NCBI RefSeq assembly: GCF_009828585.1
Contig: NZ_WSRZ01000025.1
Location: forward strand, 1-58,537
Origin: Shewanella litoralis
GTDB lineage: Bacteria > Pseudomonadota > Gammaproteobacteria > Enterobacterales > Shewanellaceae
Direction of reading: 5' to 3'
Length of the DNA: 58,537 nucleotides
Part shown: in pieces, positions 35,834-44,389 of the stretch
Position numbering within the stretch: the first letter of the stretch is position 1
How the letters are laid out: each line of letters opens with the position of its first letter
Position numbers and translations under genes: made by a program
Notes under the pieces: model-generated
What the model saw: the letters and a program-made list of their open reading frames with translations, nothing else
Database searches by the model: none
What the model was told of the DNA's origin: nothing

Positions 35834-37312
35834 TTATTTTAACGTCGGTCCGCTAACCACTGCCCGATAGCCTTGCTGGGCATCATCTAGCACAAACTCA
35901 ATGTAGTGCTCAATACTATCAAGGCTATCTTGTTGATAATGTGACACATAAAGTAATTGACTTAACTGTTCTTTGGCTATCAATTCAAGAGAGTTTTTAA
36001 TCAGCCTACGGCCTAAATAATCTAAACCCTGATAGGGCTCATCGAGGATCAACAAGGTTGGCTGCTTAACAATGGCCCTGGCAATTAACAATAAACGTTG
36101 CTGGCCATACTCTAATTGTTTAAATGCGGTTTTAGCTAAATGTCCCATATGTAACATAGCTAACCATTCGGTTGCGATAGCCACTTGTTGTTGTGTCGGC
36201 TTTTGGTACAAACCGATTGAGTCATAAAAGCCAGACACAATCACATCTAGCGCACTGCAATTAACCCGATATTGCATATGCAATGCTGACGACACCATGC
36301 CAATATGTTGTTTGATTTCCCAAATGCTCTCGCCCGAACCTCTCTTTTTACCAAAAATATCGATATCGTTGCTGTAACACTGAGGATGATCACCAAAAAT
36401 AAGCCCTAACAAGGTACTTTTACCACAGCCATTTGGGCCTTTTACTTGCCAGTGTACGCCATTATCGATACGCCAATTCACCCCAGAGAAAATCACTTTA
36501 TCGCTGTATGCCACTCGGCCATTGTGCAGTTCAAATACCGGGTCGGCAAACTTGGCACTGTGACGATGACGTCGAATAAGTGCTAATAATTCTTCACTTT
36601 GCTGACCAGACTGTGCGGTTAACTGGTTAATAACGGGGTGGTTATCCCACTCAGACTTGCTCATCACACTGTCTAACTTGCCGTGACTAAACAAGGCAAC
36701 ATGCTCAATCCACTGAGGTAAGTCTTCTTCCCGAGACACAACAACTAAGATTTGCAGGGTATGCGATAACTGCTGTAAATACTCAGTTAAAGTATGTCGA
36801 TGGTGAACATCTAGCCCAGCATAAGGTTCGTCTAGCACTAAAAAAGGCACTTGGGTGGCAACGGCGCGAGCCAGCATGACTCTGCGGCCTTCACCAGTCG
36901 ATAATTGAGAAAAACTGCTTTGGCTCAGATGGGTTAAATCAAGCTCTTGTAACAACTTGTGCGTCATGGCGTTATCATGGCACTGGCCATAAATCACTCC
37001 AAATACGGTAGTTTTGGGGTCTGTGTAACCAAGAGACTCACTGTCATCCTGCTCGAGAATATCTTCAAGCAGTGCTTGTTGAGCCAGCAACGACACCACG
37101 GCGACCTGCGACGGGTCAACACCGGTAATATTGCCTGAGTAATCGAGTGGTTGATGGTGAGACGTGTGGGTTAATAGTTGGCCTAATATTGCCCCAACAT
37201 CACCTTCGGTACTAAATACACCCCACGATTGTTGCGATGCAATTAGCCATTCATCAATCGCCAGAGTGACACTCGATGAACGGCATTGCAGTTGTGTAAA
37301 TCTAATGTCCAT
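35834..37312 (-). CDS. modF: ModF-like double ABC ATPase (no membrane partner)
   Basis: Two fused ABC domains with no permease nearby, like E. coli ModF, whose function is not settled. The first domain keeps FSQLSTGEGRRVMLARA and LVLDEPYAGLD but has no GxxGxGKS loop near its N terminus. The second has GPNGCGKSTLLGL (about residues 291-303), LEYGQQRLLLIARA and LILDEPYQGLD. The start at 37312 (MDIRFTQL) gives 492 residues, against 490 in E. coli. The frame stays open through the adjacent MITE for 65 more codons, which is treated as fortuitous. Only 4 nt separate the ATG from the MITE end. Confidence 0.8.
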   Translation of the reverse strand: MDIRFTQLQCRSSSVTLAIDEWLIASQQSWGVFSTEGDVGAILGQLLTHTSHHQPLDYSGNITGVDPSQVAVVSLLAQQALLEDILEQDDSESLGYTDPKTTVFGVIYGQCHDNAMTHKLLQELDLTHLSQSSFSQLSTGEGRRVMLARAVATQVPFLVLDEPYAGLDVHHRHTLTEYLQQLSHTLQILVVVSREEDLPQWIEHVALFSHGKLDSVMSKSEWDNHPVINQLTAQSGQQSEELLALIRRHRHSAKFADPVFELHNGRVAYSDKVIFSGVNWRIDNGVHWQVKGPNGCGKSTLLGLIFGDHPQCYSNDIDIFGKKRGSGESIWEIKQHIGMVSSALHMQYRVNCSALDVIVSGFYDSIGLYQKPTQQQVAIATEWLAMLHMGHLAKTAFKQLEYGQQRLLLIARAIVKQPTLLILDEPYQGLDYLGRRLIKNSLELIAKEQLSQLLYVSHYQQDSLDSIEHYIEFVLDDAQQGYRAVVSGPTLK

Positions 37313-37316
37313 CTTA

Positions 37317-37581
37317 ATACCATTCCGCGTTAGTAAGTGATCTCTCAGCGAGAATTTAACAGGGCTTAAACAAGGCGAATGACTGAATGAATAGTTATTC
37401 TCTTTCGAAGTCATGCAACGCAGTGTAAGCCCTTTTAAAACTCGCCTGAAAGGAATGCCCCAGCAGCTTTTGCTCCGCGTTCTCGCTATTTGAAAGGGAA
37501 CAACCATTACTACATAGCGACGCCTTAATCAAAAACCGCTGGACGCATTCTGAGTGGTCACTTATTAATGTGGAATGGTAT
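37317..37581 (-). mobile_element. MITE-A copy 2, inverted
   Basis: This 265-bp copy is the reverse complement of 654-918 and 40960-41224 with few differences. Its tip lies 4 nt from the modF-like start codon, and its open frame continues in phase into that gene. The rest of the gap to 37696 holds only the next terminator. Confidence 0.85.
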
Positions 37582-37641
37582 AACTAGCTACCTGCACTTT
37601 ACATCACTTGAGTGTCTCACAAGTAGCTGAAAAAAATCGAC

Positions 37642-37674
37642 AAAAAAAAGCAGAACATTTACTGTTCTGCTTTA
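37642..37674 (-). terminator. Terminator of the monooxygenase-like gene
   Basis: AAAGCAGAACA / TGTTCTGCTTT perfect stem; the reverse strand continues with seven T. Confidence 0.85.
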
Positions 37675-37696
37675 TGATGATACTAAAAGATACCCG

Positions 37697-37987
37697 TTAA
37701 CCAATAACGGTCATTTCGTTCAATACAAACTCAACAACAGCACCTTCTGTCGCGGCCACATAATCAGCTAAATGCTGGTTACCCATGTGAGCTTGCCATA
37801 ATTCACGGCTCTGCCAGTTTTCATAAAACATAAAATGCGCTGGGTTTGCATTATCTTGATGTAAATCGTAGTTAATGCAACCTTCTTCAGCACGAGTCAC
37901 ATCAATCAATTTCAATAATTCTGCTTTCACTAACTCGATTTTATCTGCTCTAGCAGTAATATTGGCAACAATTGTTAACTGAGACAT
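37697..37987 (-). CDS. Antibiotic-biosynthesis-monooxygenase (ABM) domain protein
   Basis: Small dimeric ferredoxin-like protein. The ABM signature EEGCINYDLHQDN, then HFMFYENWQSRELWQAHM, and VVEFVLNEM are all present. E. coli YgiN is a quinol monooxygenase of this type. The start at 37987 has AGGA 7 nt upstream, so a TTG two codons earlier is rejected. Length is 96 residues. It is transcribed just after the alcohol dehydrogenase gene with a 58-nt gap, so the two may form a unit under the LysR regulator beyond. Substrate not assignable. Confidence 0.88.
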   Translation of the reverse strand: MSQLTIVANITARADKIELVKAELLKLIDVTRAEEGCINYDLHQDNANPAHFMFYENWQSRELWQAHMGNQHLADYVAATEGAVVEFVLNEMTVIG

Positions 37988-38045
37988 AGTCAATCCTGTG
38001 TAATTAAGTAAATTAAAATGCGATATAAAAATCTAACGTAAATGC

Positions 38046-39071
38046 TTAAAAACCTTCAAGTACAATCTTGCCGATAGCACTACCTGCTTCTAAAGCCTCA
38101 TGTGCAGCGCGCAAGTTGGCGGCATTAATTTCGCCCATATGCTGGCCTAAAGTCGTTTGAATATAACCCTGGTCAACTAAATCAGCCACACGGTTTAGTA
38201 AATGGCTTTGCTCCTGCATGTCTGCTGCGTTAAACATTGAACGCGCAAACATAAACTCCCAGTGCAATGACAAACTCTTAAGCTTAAGTTTAGTGACATC
38301 CAGCGCTTCTGGATCATCAATCATGGCAATTTTGCCAAAGGGGGCTAACACTTCTGTGTAACTTTCAAAGTAAGCATCTGTGCTGTTTAAACTTGCTACG
38401 TGCGTTACAGGGCCAATGTTTAACGCTTCGATTTGCGCAGTCAGTGGCTTGGTGTGATCAACGACATAATCGGCACCTAATTTTTTAACCCAATCGCTTG
38501 AACTTTGGCGTGACGCTGTTGCAATAACAGTCGCTCCGGTAATCGCTTTCGCAATTTGGACAAAAATAGAACCCACACCACCCGCAGCACCAACCACTAA
38601 AATCACTTCGTTAGATTTGTCCGCGGCGCCAGGGCTTTGCTGCTTAATAGTTAAGTGTTCAAACAATAATTCCCATGCAGTGATGGCTGTTAAAGGTAAT
38701 GCTGCTGCTTCAGCATTTGATAAGCTCTTTGGCTTAAAGCCGACTAAACGCTCATCAACCAATTGATATTCAGCATTGCTGCCTGGACGGGTAATATCGC
38801 CCGCATAATAAACAATATCACCTGGCTTAAATTGGTTTACCTTGTCACCGGCAGCAATCACTTCGCCCACAGCATCCCAACCAATTACTTTTACTTCACC
38901 GTCAGCAGGCGGCATATTTAAACGCACTTTATAATCTGCAGGATTAACTGCAATGGCTGCAACTTTAATTAATAAATCACGGCCGGTAGCAATAGGCTGC
39001 GCTAACGTGACATCGATTAATGCTTCTGGGTTATTGATAGGTAGAGACTGCTTGTATCCGATGGCTTTCAT
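38046..39071 (-). CDS. Zinc-type alcohol dehydrogenase / quinone oxidoreductase family protein (MDR superfamily)
   Basis: NADPH-dependent medium-chain reductase. The N-terminal GroES-like domain (VNPADYKVRLNMPP, GWDAVGEVIAAG) is followed by the Rossmann fold with VVGAAGGVGSIFVQIAKA (about residues 155-172). The Cys/His zinc ligands of true alcohol dehydrogenases are absent, so it is more like quinone or enone reductases. Length is 341 residues. AGGAA precedes the ATG. A LysR gene starts 130 nt away in the opposite direction and probably controls it. Confidence 0.9.
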   Translation of the reverse strand: MKAIGYKQSLPINNPEALIDVTLAQPIATGRDLLIKVAAIAVNPADYKVRLNMPPADGEVKVIGWDAVGEVIAAGDKVNQFKPGDIVYYAGDITRPGSNAEYQLVDERLVGFKPKSLSNAEAAALPLTAITAWELLFEHLTIKQQSPGAADKSNEVILVVGAAGGVGSIFVQIAKAITGATVIATASRQSSSDWVKKLGADYVVDHTKPLTAQIEALNIGPVTHVASLNSTDAYFESYTEVLAPFGKIAMIDDPEALDVTKLKLKSLSLHWEFMFARSMFNAADMQEQSHLLNRVADLVDQGYIQTTLGQHMGEINAANLRAAHEALEAGSAIGKIVLEGF

Positions 39072-39162
39072 GCTGTTATTCCTAATATGGGTAATTAATA
39101 TTTATAAAATAAGGTAACTTGATGAAGCTATATTAGCGCTTGTTTTATTCCCCATAAACAGC

Positions 39163-39185
39163 ATAATGATTGAAACATTATCAAT
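39163..39185. promoter_or_regulatory. Nested palindromes, candidate LysR operator
   Basis: ATAATG-N7-CATTAT (39163-39181) overlaps ATTGA-N7-TCAAT (39169-39185). Both are perfect and lie between the divergent dehydrogenase and LysR genes, 16-20 nt from the regulator start. Operator role is inferred. Confidence 0.45.
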
Positions 39186-39200
39186 TATAAATGGATAATC

Positions 39201-40136
39201 ATGCTTTTAGAAGACTTACAAGTGGTGCTCAAGGTTGCCGAGTTTCGCAGTATTACCGCTGCAGCAACCAATTTAGACATGCGCACAGCCACAGCCAGTG
39301 CGGCTTTAAAGCGAGTTGAAGCCCATTTAGGGGTTGAGTTATTTATTCGCACCACGCGGCAATTACGCTTGTCGAGCGCAGGTGAAAAGTACATTCCGCA
39401 ATGTGAACAAGCCATGTTGATGCTTGATCAAGCCAAACAAAATATGAAAGGTGAGCTGGATATTATTGACGGCGATTTACGCTTATCTGTGTCATCAGAT
39501 TTGGGCCGTAATGTCGTTATCCCCTGGGTTGACGACTTTATGGATACTCACTCAAAAGTAAGCTTACGTGTCAGTATTAGCGATACTAACGTTGACTTTT
39601 ACCGTGACTCCGTCGATTTAGCGCTACGTTATGGTTCACCCAATGATGCTAATTTATATGGGTTTAAAATTTGCAATGTGCCAAGGCTAATCTGTGCCTC
39701 ACAATCTTATTTAGATAAGTATGGTACGCCAACACACCCACAAGATTTAGCCGAACATAATGCATTACTGTATCAACTACAAAACTTAACCCACGACATA
39801 TGGGAATTCACTCAAGGCGATAACAGCATTAAAGTGAAAGTATCAGGTAATCGTGTCGCCAACGATGCAGACTTAGTGCGGCGTTGGTGTGTAAACGGTA
39901 AAGGTATCGCCGCCAAATCATGCCTAGATTTGGCACATGATTTACTGACAAATAAACTTGTCACCATCATGTCAGACTACCAGGTCAAATCCACTGAACT
40001 GTGGTTAATATTTCCAAGCAGACAGTCCATCACCCCTGCCACCCGATTATTACGCGACATGCTCAAGCAGCAAACCCGCGCGTTGTTACAGCAATTAATT
40101 GCTAAAGGCATTTTAGATAACAGTGTGTTGGATTAA
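39201..40136 (+). CDS. LysR-family transcriptional regulator
   Basis: The N-terminal HTH (FRSITAAATNLDMRTATASAALKRVEAHLGVELFIRTTRQLRLSSAG-type; residues about 14-60) is typical of the CrgA-like subgroup. The substrate-binding domain from about 90 contains DLALRYGSPND and VRRWCVNGKGIAAKS. Length of 311 residues is normal. Divergent from the dehydrogenase and the ABM gene, which it likely regulates, probably in response to an electrophile or quinone. The ligand is a guess based on the target genes. Confidence 0.9.
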   Translation: MLLEDLQVVLKVAEFRSITAAATNLDMRTATASAALKRVEAHLGVELFIRTTRQLRLSSAGEKYIPQCEQAMLMLDQAKQNMKGELDIIDGDLRLSVSSDLGRNVVIPWVDDFMDTHSKVSLRVSISDTNVDFYRDSVDLALRYGSPNDANLYGFKICNVPRLICASQSYLDKYGTPTHPQDLAEHNALLYQLQNLTHDIWEFTQGDNSIKVKVSGNRVANDADLVRRWCVNGKGIAAKSCLDLAHDLLTNKLVTIMSDYQVKSTELWLIFPSRQSITPATRLLRDMLKQQTRALLQQLIAKGILDNSVLD

Positions 40137-40154
40137 TCTTTATATCCAATCAGC

Positions 40155-40192
40155 ATGGTCTGTGGCTACTAAGGTCTACAGTCACAGACCAT
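40155..40192. other. Long-arm hairpin between LysR and msrA
   Basis: ATGGTCTGTG ... CACAGACCAT is a perfect 10-bp stem with an 18-nt loop between converging genes. There is no T tract on either side, so termination is uncertain. Confidence 0.45.
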
Positions 40193-40200
40193 CAAAAAAC

Positions 40201-40794
40201 CTAATGTGTTGCTTTATCGCCCCAAATCTCTGCTAACCTTTTGTCTCTGCCACAGTTCCACCGATAAGCATTATATCTAATAGGGTTGTTTTTATAGTAA
40301 TCCTGATGGTAACTCTCATCGCCTTTTATCGGATAAAAGATAGACGCATTTAAAATAGGCGTGACCACTTTATTATTGGGAAATTGCTTTTCAACCTGGC
40401 TTTTAGACTGTTGTGCAATCGCTCTTTCGGTCTCGTTTGCCACAAAAATCGCACTTAAATAGCTCGTGCCTTTATCGCAAAATTGCCCTTGGGCATCAAA
40501 AGGGTCAATATTAACCCAGTAATGTGCTAACAATTGTTCGTAGCTCACTTTGCTAGGATCATAGGTGATTTCAACCGCTTCATAATGACCTCGGTGGTTA
40601 CCGTTATAGGTAGGGTCTTTAATGTTTCCGCCAGTAAATCCTGAGATCACATCAGTAACACCATCAAGCTTTTCAAAATCGGACTCCATACACCAGAAAC
40701 ATCCACCAGCCAAAATGGCTTTATCTGCACTGGCATTCGACGCATAAGCCAATAAACTTGCTGCTAATATTGTTAACACTAGTGTGCTTTTCAT
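40201..40794 (-). CDS. msrA: Exported peptide methionine sulfoxide reductase MsrA
   Basis: Reduces methionine-S-sulfoxide in proteins. A cleavable signal peptide (about 1-23, ending SNASA) places it in the periplasm, unlike the usual cytoplasmic MsrA. Nucleophile Cys32 lies in GGCFWCMES, and the family segment GHYEAVEITYDP follows. A likely resolving Cys is in NCGRDKR near the C terminus. Length is 197 residues. AAAGGAGG stands just before the ATG, and an array of TATATC hexamers begins 17 nt upstream in the promoter region. Confidence 0.92.
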   Translation of the reverse strand: MKSTLVLTILAASLLAYASNASADKAILAGGCFWCMESDFEKLDGVTDVISGFTGGNIKDPTYNGNHRGHYEAVEITYDPSKVSYEQLLAHYWVNIDPFDAQGQFCDKGTSYLSAIFVANETERAIAQQSKSQVEKQFPNNKVVTPILNASIFYPIKGDESYHQDYYKNNPIRYNAYRWNCGRDKRLAEIWGDKATH

Positions 40795-40810
40795 ACACCC
40801 TCCTTTAATT

Positions 40811-40845
40811 TATATCTATATCTATATCTATATCTATATCTATAT
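40811..40845. repeat. Hexanucleotide tandem repeat (TATATC, 5.8 units) upstream of msrA
   Basis: Five exact TATATC units plus TATAT end 17 nt before the msrA start codon. On the msrA strand each unit gives TATAGA, which resembles a -10 element. Copy-number change by slippage could alter promoter spacing. Confidence 0.9.
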
Positions 40846-40959
40846 TTGTATACTTACAGTATGTAATTAATGACTTAAAAGTTCACTCTGGCATTATTGA
40901 TGCTCAGTAATCCTTTACCATACCAATTAAAACACCCTAAATTATTTCGCTTTTGCCTT

Positions 40960-41224
40960 ATACCATTGCGCATTAATAAGTGACCACTCAGAATGCGTCC
41001 AGCGGTTTTTGATTAAGGCGCCGCTATGTAGTAATGGTTGTTCCCTTTCAAATAGCGAGAACGTAAAGCAAAAGCGGCTGGGGCATTCCTTTCAGGCGAG
41101 TTTTAAAAGGGCTTACACTGCGTTGCATGACTTCGAAAGAGAATAACTATTCATTCAGTCATTCGCCTTGTTTAAGCCCTTTTAAATTCTCGCTGAGAGA
41201 TCACTTGCTAACGAGCAATGGTAT
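40960..41224 (+). mobile_element. MITE-A copy 3, overlapping the topB 3' end
   Basis: 265 bp, same orientation as copy 1. Its right terminal inverted repeat supplies the last codons and the TAG stop of topB (41208-41224). Left of it, up to the hexamer array, nothing else is seen. Confidence 0.85.
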
Positions 41225-43163
41225 TAGTCTTCTTTTTATACGGTTTTTTAAAGCTGCGCTTTGGCGCAGTACTTGCAACACCTTGTAATGCTGAGGGTAA
41301 CTGATTTGACGCTTGAGTAATTAGGCCATCTAACTGGCTCAGCAATGGCTGCATAAAAGCATCGTACTTTAAGCGTTTTTGACTGATGGCATCGAGGCTG
41401 TTTTCCCATAATGCGGTCATGTCGGGTGTGGTGGCTGAATCGGGCAAACTGCGTATTAGGCCAACACCCACTGGCGTCGCTTTAATGGCTTTACCCTGGC
41501 GAACCAAATATCCGCGCTTAAACAGTAATTCAATAATGCCTGCACGTGTGGCCTCGGTGCCGAGGCCATCAGTTTCTTTGAGGATTTTTTTAATCTCACT
41601 ATCGGTCACATAACGGCTAATACCCGTCATGGCACCTAATAAGGTCGCGTCAGTAAAGTGCTTGGGGGCTTGAGTCATTTTTTCTAATAACTCACCACGC
41701 TCACATTGGAGTATTTGGCCTTTTGCTAACGGCGGCAATGACTGTACTGAGTCATCGTTTTCATCTTCATTGCTACTTGATTGGTTTTGGCTTGCTGCAG
41801 CCCGCTTAAACAGCTGTTTCCAGCCTAGGGTTTTATCCTGACGCGCTTTGGTGGTAAATAAGCCACCAGCAATAGTCACCTCAACGGCGGTTTCGGCATA
41901 TACATAAGCGGGGTAAAATTGCGCAAGGTATTGGCGAGCTACATGTTGATACAACTTAGCCTCATTACTTGATAATGCCGATAAGTTAGCGACTTTTTCG
42001 GTTGGAACAATCGCATGGTGAGCATCGACTTTACTGTCATCCCAGGCTTTAGATTTAAGCTTGGCATTTGGGCCATCGCAGCCTTCAACTAACCCGGCGG
42101 CACCTTTAAGTACGGCATCTAACACCTTAGGCGCTAATGCATGCTGCTCTTTAGGTAAATAGCGGCTGTCTGAGCGTGGATAAGTAATTAACTTATGTCG
42201 CTCATATAAACTTTGACAAGTGTCGAGCACTTCTTTAGCCGACAAGCCAAAGCGTTTAGCGGCATCGATTTGTAGCGCCGATAAACTGTAAGGCAATGGC
42301 GGATTTTGCCGTTTATCTTTGGCTTCAAGCTTGGTGATTTCAGCGGGTTTACCTGATATTCGCGAAACCACGTTTTCAGCTAATCCTTTGGCTAACACTC
42401 TGCCATCTTCATCCATGTAGGGTTGGCACGCTTCGCTCGGTTGCCATTTGGCAGTAAACGCTTGTTGTTGATCTGTCAGTAAATGGGCTAGCACTTCGTA
42501 AAATGCTTTTGGGGTAAAGTTGGCAATTTCATCGTCGCGGCGCACCACTAACCCGAGCACTGGAGTTTGCACTCGGCCAACCGACAATACTCCCTGATAA
42601 CCCACTTTACGCCCTTGAATAGTATAAGCACGGGTCATGTTCATACCGTATAACCAATCGGCGCGGCTGCGTGCCAATGCTGAAGTTGATAACGGCACAA
42701 ACTCACGATTGCTGCGTAATTGCCCTAAAGCTCGTTTTACCGCCTGTGGGTTTAAATCGCTAATTAATAAGCGCTGAACTTGATTGAGTTTGTCGCCTTT
42801 TACGCCCAGATAGGAAATCACCTCATCGACTAACAATTGCCCTTCCCTGTCTGGATCGCCCGCATTGATAATTGATGATGCTTGCTTAACCAGTTTACGC
42901 AGCACGGTCAGTTGGCTGCGGGTTTTAGGTTTTGGTTGTAGCTTCCAGGTTTGTGGCACGATGGGCAAATGCTCAAGCTTCCATGATTTGAACGCATCGT
43001 CATAAGCATCTGGCTCAGCCTGTTCGAGCAAATGACCGATACACCATGACACACAATCACCGTTAGCGGCGGTAATAAAACCATCACCTTTTTTGTGAGG
43101 CTTTGGCAGTACGTCAGCAATGGCTCGGCCTAAACTGGGTTTTTCAGCAATATATAAAATCAT
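41208..43163 (-). CDS. topB: DNA topoisomerase III
   Basis: Type IA topoisomerase that decatenates DNA. The Toprim domain starts MILYIAEKPSLGRAIADVLP, with NAGDPDREGQLLVDE as the acidic metal site. Catalytic Tyr328 is in LITYPRSDSRYLP, identical in number to E. coli TopB. The central and C-terminal gate domains follow with TEATRAGIIELLFKRGYL. The C-terminal basic tail ends KKKTNTIAR, whose last residues are encoded by the inserted MITE, so the native end has been replaced. Length of 651 residues is near E. coli's 653, so little was lost. Confidence 0.96.
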   Translation of the reverse strand: MILYIAEKPSLGRAIADVLPKPHKKGDGFITAANGDCVSWCIGHLLEQAEPDAYDDAFKSWKLEHLPIVPQTWKLQPKPKTRSQLTVLRKLVKQASSIINAGDPDREGQLLVDEVISYLGVKGDKLNQVQRLLISDLNPQAVKRALGQLRSNREFVPLSTSALARSRADWLYGMNMTRAYTIQGRKVGYQGVLSVGRVQTPVLGLVVRRDDEIANFTPKAFYEVLAHLLTDQQQAFTAKWQPSEACQPYMDEDGRVLAKGLAENVVSRISGKPAEITKLEAKDKRQNPPLPYSLSALQIDAAKRFGLSAKEVLDTCQSLYERHKLITYPRSDSRYLPKEQHALAPKVLDAVLKGAAGLVEGCDGPNAKLKSKAWDDSKVDAHHAIVPTEKVANLSALSSNEAKLYQHVARQYLAQFYPAYVYAETAVEVTIAGGLFTTKARQDKTLGWKQLFKRAAASQNQSSSNEDENDDSVQSLPPLAKGQILQCERGELLEKMTQAPKHFTDATLLGAMTGISRYVTDSEIKKILKETDGLGTEATRAGIIELLFKRGYLVRQGKAIKATPVGVGLIRSLPDSATTPDMTALWENSLDAISQKRLKYDAFMQPLLSQLDGLITQASNQLPSALQGVASTAPKRSFKKPYKKKTNTIAR

Positions 43164-43327
43164 AATCCATTATCAGGCAGCAAAGATTCAATGAACAAAA
43201 CATAATTCGCGCCAATTAACTGTATAAAATTACAGTATAGATTACCTGTTAATTTATCTTGCTGCAAATCACATAGTATTCACGGCAAAAATCATTACAA
43301 TGCGGGTTTTATTTTTACAAATGATTA

Positions 43328-43638
43328 ATACCAATTCCACTAATTATCTGGTCATTCAGCGGGAATTCTGTGCCTTCTAGGCAAGTAATAGGATTGAAGA
43401 CATAGTTGTTCTCGGCAACTGCTCCTGCGTTGCTCTACCTCCTGCATCCATGCAGTCGTACGTCAAAATGCTATTAAGCAGCATAGAAGGCATAGAAACC
43501 CGCCTTGCAGGAGACACTCAGACCGTTCATTTCTTTGTTGCATTGTCTTAGAAGGGAATAACCATTATTTCAACAATGCGCCTCAAACTGAACAATCTGA
43601 GTGACTCTGATTGGTCACATAATTAATGGAATTGGTAT
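43328..43638. mobile_element. MITE-B (311 bp) ending 6 nt before trmK
   Basis: Left end ATACCAATTCCACTAATTAT; the reverse complement of the right end is ATACCAATTCCATTAATTAT. The interior has no long frame. Its right tip offers TATAAC and precedes the trmK start by 6 nt. The remainder of 43164-43327 is AT-rich with no gene. Confidence 0.85.
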
Positions 43639-43644
43639 AACACA

Positions 43645-44343
43645 ATGAAACTTGGCCAGCGCTTAACCCAACTTAATGACATGATCCCAACAGGCTATAC
43701 GCACATTTGGGATTGTTGCTGCGACCATGGTTTATTAGGTGCGGCGTTATTATCAAGGCAGGCGGCACCGACGATTCATTTTGTTGATATTGTGCCAAAT
43801 TTGATGCAGCAGCTTGAACATAAGCTCGAACGCTTTTACCCACTGCAAAACCCTCCTCAATGGCAGGTCCATTGTATGAATGTTGCCCAAATTCCTTTGT
43901 CAGATTGCCCAGAAACACCATTGGTTATTATCGCCGGCGTGGGTGGTGATTTGATGATCGAGCTTGTTAATTCAATTTGCCACAATAACCCTGAACTGCA
44001 AATTGATTTTATACTCTGCCCGGTGCATCACCAGCACGAATTACGCCAAAAATTGATTGAACTTGATTGCCGTTTAATTGATGAAACCTTGCTTGAAGAA
44101 AATCGTCGTTTCTATGAAATATTGTATGTGTCTCACCTCAGCAAAGCATCGTCACATGACAATGACCCTAGCACTCTTATCAGCGCTGTGGGCAATAAAC
44201 TGTGGCAAGTCAATACACAGCAACAGCTTGATATTGCACAGCGCTATTTAAATAAAGTGCTCAGACATTATCAAAAGATAAGTCTGTCTAATCCGCAAAA
44301 AGCAGCACAAGCGCTACAAGATTACCGAATGGTTCGCTTTTAG
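43645..44343 (+). CDS. trmK: tRNA (adenine(22)-N1)-methyltransferase TrmK family
   Basis: SAM-dependent methyltransferase acting on A22 of tRNA, known in Bacillus; in gammaproteobacteria the family is less studied. The SAM region is IWDCCCDHGLLGAALL (about residues 21-36) and IHFVDIVPNLMQQL. The motif IAGVGGDLMIELV is characteristic of the family, as is the C-terminal helical part. Length is 232 residues. The ribosome site is weak, and the gene starts 6 nt after MITE-B, so its promoter may be contributed by the element. Confidence 0.85.
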   Translation: MKLGQRLTQLNDMIPTGYTHIWDCCCDHGLLGAALLSRQAAPTIHFVDIVPNLMQQLEHKLERFYPLQNPPQWQVHCMNVAQIPLSDCPETPLVIIAGVGGDLMIELVNSICHNNPELQIDFILCPVHHQHELRQKLIELDCRLIDETLLEENRRFYEILYVSHLSKASSHDNDPSTLISAVGNKLWQVNTQQQLDIAQRYLNKVLRHYQKISLSNPQKAAQALQDYRMVRF

Positions 44344-44389
44344 AAATCAGAAGAGTCCCGTTTTGTGGGCTTGAAAAAGCGTAGAGCAA

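Noticed and set aside
37313-37507. 65-residue N-terminal extension of the ModF-like ATPase
   Set aside because: The extension is MITE sequence; the length from 37312 matches the family. Kept as a finding, not as the annotated start.
40155-40192. Rho-independent terminator between LysR and msrA
   Set aside because: The stem is perfect but there is no T run on either strand and the loop is long, so it is listed only as a hairpin.
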